NCBI GenBank assembly: GCA_015487985.1
Contig: WFOP01000065.1
Coordinates: forward strand, 1-7,449
Direction: 5' to 3'
Length of the DNA: 7,449 nucleotides
From: Hyphomicrobiales bacterium
GTDB taxonomy: Bacteria > Pseudomonadota > Alphaproteobacteria > Rhizobiales > Devosiaceae
In this document: positions 5,794-7,449 of the stretch, one piece after another
How the letters are laid out: each line of letters opens with the position of its first letter
How positions within the stretch are numbered: the first letter of the stretch is position 1
Made by a program: the position numbers and the translations under genes
The notes under the pieces: model-generated
The model's database searches: none
Told to the model about the DNA's origin: nothing
Seen by the model: the letters and a program-made list of their open reading frames with translations, nothing else

Positions 5794-7449
5794 ATGGCGA
5801 AGAAACCTGTGACATCCAAAAACGACCCGGCTTCCTTGGCGTTTTCCGCTGTTGAGAACGCATTGAGAGATTCCATTTTGGAACCGGAAGAAAATGCGGG
5901 CGCCAAATCCGCAAAGAAAAAGGGCGCACGCAGCGATCGCTCGAACTCCCGGGGCCCATCAAGCGCGGCAAACCGCATTGCGGCACAAACAAACAAAGTG
6001 GCCAACGATGACAAGTTTTCACCCTCCCGTGTGCTTTACGGCCTGAATGCAAAACCCTCCGGCACCCCGATCCTGATTGCCACAATTCTTTCAGTTTTCT
6101 GGGTCCTCATCACCGGCTTTGCCGCCTACACCCGTTTCCTGCCACAATTGAGCGAAGGGGCAGGCTTTTTCGGCGTTGTTGGCTCTTTGGACTTCGCCGG
6201 CATTGTCGCCACAATGCTGCTGCCGGTCCTTGGATTTTTTGCCGTGGCCATTTTGGCCCGTCGCGCGCAAGACCTGCGCATTGCCGCCGCCTCAATGACA
6301 CAGGCCGCCGTCCGGCTGGCCGAGCCTGAAACAACCGCCGCCGACAAGGTTGCCACCGTTGGTCAGGCCGTACGCCGCGAAGTAACCGCCCTCGCCGATG
6401 GGCTGGAACGCGCCCTTTCCCGCGCCGGTGAGCTCGAAGTGATGATCCACAACGAAGTGACAGTGCTGGATAAAACCTATTCTGAAAACGAAAGCCGCAT
6501 GCGCGGACTTATTCAGGAACTGGCCAGCCAGCGTGACAGCGTTATCACCAACTCCGAACGTGTGCGCGAAGCCATTTCAGAAAGCCACTCCGGGCTGGTT
6601 TTTGACCTGGATATGATTGCCCAGCGCATCGCGGGAACCATCGAGGAGCGCGGCGGGGAACTCACCTCAGCCATGAAGAAATCCAGCGAACAGCTTCATT
6701 CGACATTTGGTGAAAAAAGCGATTCCTTCATCGCAATGATGGACAACAGAACAACCGACCTCATGGCAGCTCTGGATGACAGCGCAGGCCGGCTGAACCT
6801 GACCCTTGAAGATCGCACAACCAATATTTCTTCGGCATTTGAAGAACGCACCCACGAGTTGGCGTCCCTTATTGATATGCGCATGAACGCCATCACCGAG
6901 GCCCTGGATACCCGCGCGGTGACCCTTAACGACGCCATTGAAGAGCGCACAGCCTCCATTTCCTCCGTACTTCGCGACGGGGGGGGCAAGATTTTGTCAG
7001 ACCTGCGTGACCGTGGTCATGAGGTCGGTGGCGCCCTTGACGCCATCGGGATGAGAATTTCCAATGAAATCAGCGGCCGTGCAGGAGAAGCCGAAGCCAC
7101 AATGGCCAAGCTCACCGAACAGATGAATGAAACGATTTCCACACAGATCAACTCCATGGAAAGCCGCATGCAATCCACAATTCTGGAAATTGCCGGCGCA
7201 GTGGATGAATCTACGGAACAGGCCAGGGAAACACTTCTTGGGGCCGGCAGCCAAACCCTTGGGCATTTTGATACCCGTGTGGCAGAAGTTGCGGTTGTTC
7301 TGGATACACGGCTGAAATCATTTGATGAAATCATTGGTGAAAAAGGGGATCGCCTCAGCAAGGCGCTTGACAGTTACACCACCAGCTTTGCCAGCCGGGC
7401 AAACGTTCTGGAACTGGCGCTGGATGAAAAAACCGGCCACTTCAATGAC
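5794..7449 (+). CDS. gpr: Growth pole ring (GPR/RgsE)-like giant coiled-coil membrane protein, N-terminal part
   Basis: The frame is open from ATG 5794 to the window edge (552 codons, no stop) and an in-frame TAA at 5785-5787 fixes the start; the SD (AAGAG, 5777-5781) is weak and distant. A basic, low-complexity N-terminus (1-75) leads to SPSRVLYGLN (77-85). Two membrane segments follow (about 91-112 and 133-154), then an almost uninterrupted amphipathic helical region rich in Glu, Arg, Thr and Ala with 11-residue periodicity, of the apolipoprotein A1/A4/E-like type. This is the architecture of Agrobacterium GPR and Sinorhizobium RgsE, proteins of about 2,000 residues that form a ring at the growth pole and are needed for unipolar growth in Hyphomicrobiales; databases sometimes label them kinesin-like. 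It should be anchored in the inner membrane with the helical part in the cytoplasm or periplasm (orientation not readable here). A run of eight G (6979-6986) is in frame. Identification is from architecture and recalled homologues, not an alignment. Confidence 0.8.
   Translation, partial: MAKKPVTSKNDPASLAFSAVENALRDSILEPEENAGAKSAKKKGARSDRSNSRGPSSAANRIAAQTNKVANDDKFSPSRVLYGLNAKPSGTPILIATILSVFWVLITGFAAYTRFLPQLSEGAGFFGVVGSLDFAGIVATMLLPVLGFFAVAILARRAQDLRIAAASMTQAAVRLAEPETTAADKVATVGQAVRREVTALADGLERALSRAGELEVMIHNEVTVLDKTYSENESRMRGLIQELASQRDSVITNSERVREAISESHSGLVFDLDMIAQRIAGTIEERGGELTSAMKKSSEQLHSTFGEKSDSFIAMMDNRTTDLMAALDDSAGRLNLTLEDRTTNISSAFEERTHELASLIDMRMNAITEALDTRAVTLNDAIEERTASISSVLRDGGGKILSDLRDRGHEVGGALDAIGMRISNEISGRAGEAEATMAKLTEQMNETISTQINSMESRMQSTILEIAGAVDESTEQARETLLGAGSQTLGHFDTRVAEVAVVLDTRLKSFDEIIGEKGDRLSKALDSYTTSFASRANVLELALDEKTGHFND
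6634..7095 (+). repeat. Hendecad (11-residue, 33-bp) repeat in the GPR-like protein
   Basis: Within the coding region an 11-residue unit of the form (D/E)-x-R-T-x-x-(I/L)-x-x-(A/L)-(L/F/I) repeats in exact register. The basic residue falls at R286, K308, R319, R341, R352, R363, R374, R385, R407 and R429, all multiples of 11 apart, over about 14 units (residues 281-434). The best-conserved units are residues 339-394. Eleven-residue units favour a long, slightly right-handed amphipathic helix or coiled coil, as in apolipoproteins. The DNA itself has diverged, so this is a protein-level repeat. Confidence 0.75.

Noticed and set aside
5504..6085. 193-codon minus-strand open frame across the divergent region and the 5' end of the growth-pole gene
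   Set aside because: It is antisense to the well-supported growth-pole N-terminus, has no SD or recognisable domain, and its composition (many Arg, Cys, His, Trp) is that of a shadow frame.

Overview
The window reads as chromosome of an alphaproteobacterium, most likely Hyphomicrobiales (Rhizobiales). Three things point there: an N-terminal part of a giant membrane-anchored, coiled-coil protein of the growth pole ring (GPR/RgsE) type known from that order, a TTAA-N7-TTAA (CtrA-type) box in front of it, and adrenodoxin-type ferredoxins beside a thioredoxin-reductase-like ferredoxin reductase. Base composition is moderate for the group. No IS element, phage gene, CRISPR array, tRNA or rRNA was seen.

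Layout, left to right. (1) 1-1741, plus strand: the 3' end of ycjX (P-loop NTPase family, DUF463) overlapping ycjF (inner-membrane partner, DUF697/TIGR01620) by ATGA. (2) 1749-4080, minus strand, convergent with ycjF: a tight operon read as ferredoxin-NADP reductase, then a 2Fe-2S ferredoxin (1-nt overlap), then a PLP-dependent threonine/serine dehydratase-like enzyme (14-nt gap). (3) 4113-4305, minus: what looks like a small one-helix membrane protein gene broken by two small indels. Upstream of it is a roughly 300-bp non-coding stretch with a perfect 9-bp-arm palindrome resembling a TetR-type operator and a tandem 13-bp repeat. (4) 4610-4930, minus: a second, monocistronic-looking 2Fe-2S ferredoxin with its own sigma70-like promoter and a hairpin terminator that begins in its last codons. 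(5) 5040-5423, minus: a stand-alone Hpt phosphotransfer protein. (6) 5424-5793: a 370-bp divergent regulatory region holding the CtrA box, a candidate promoter with a GANTC methylation site in its spacer, and a leader rich in hairpins. (7) 5794-7449, plus: the first 552 codons of the GPR/RgsE-like gene, which runs off the window. It has two membrane segments and then a long helical region with an exact 11-residue repeat.

How it fits together. The middle of the window is a redox block: a reductase and two adrenodoxin-type ferredoxins that could carry electrons from NAD(P)H to an acceptor not encoded here (P450, Fe-S assembly or another oxygenase). The right end is a cell-cycle/polar-growth block in which an Hpt phosphorelay protein and a growth-pole protein share one divergent control region carrying a CtrA-type site. 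The ycjXF pair at the left is envelope/stress associated in enterobacteria; its role in alphaproteobacteria is not settled. Most novel-looking points: the CtrA/GANTC control region with a possible leader pseudoknot, the Hpt-GPR pairing, and the broken small membrane gene in front of the reductase.
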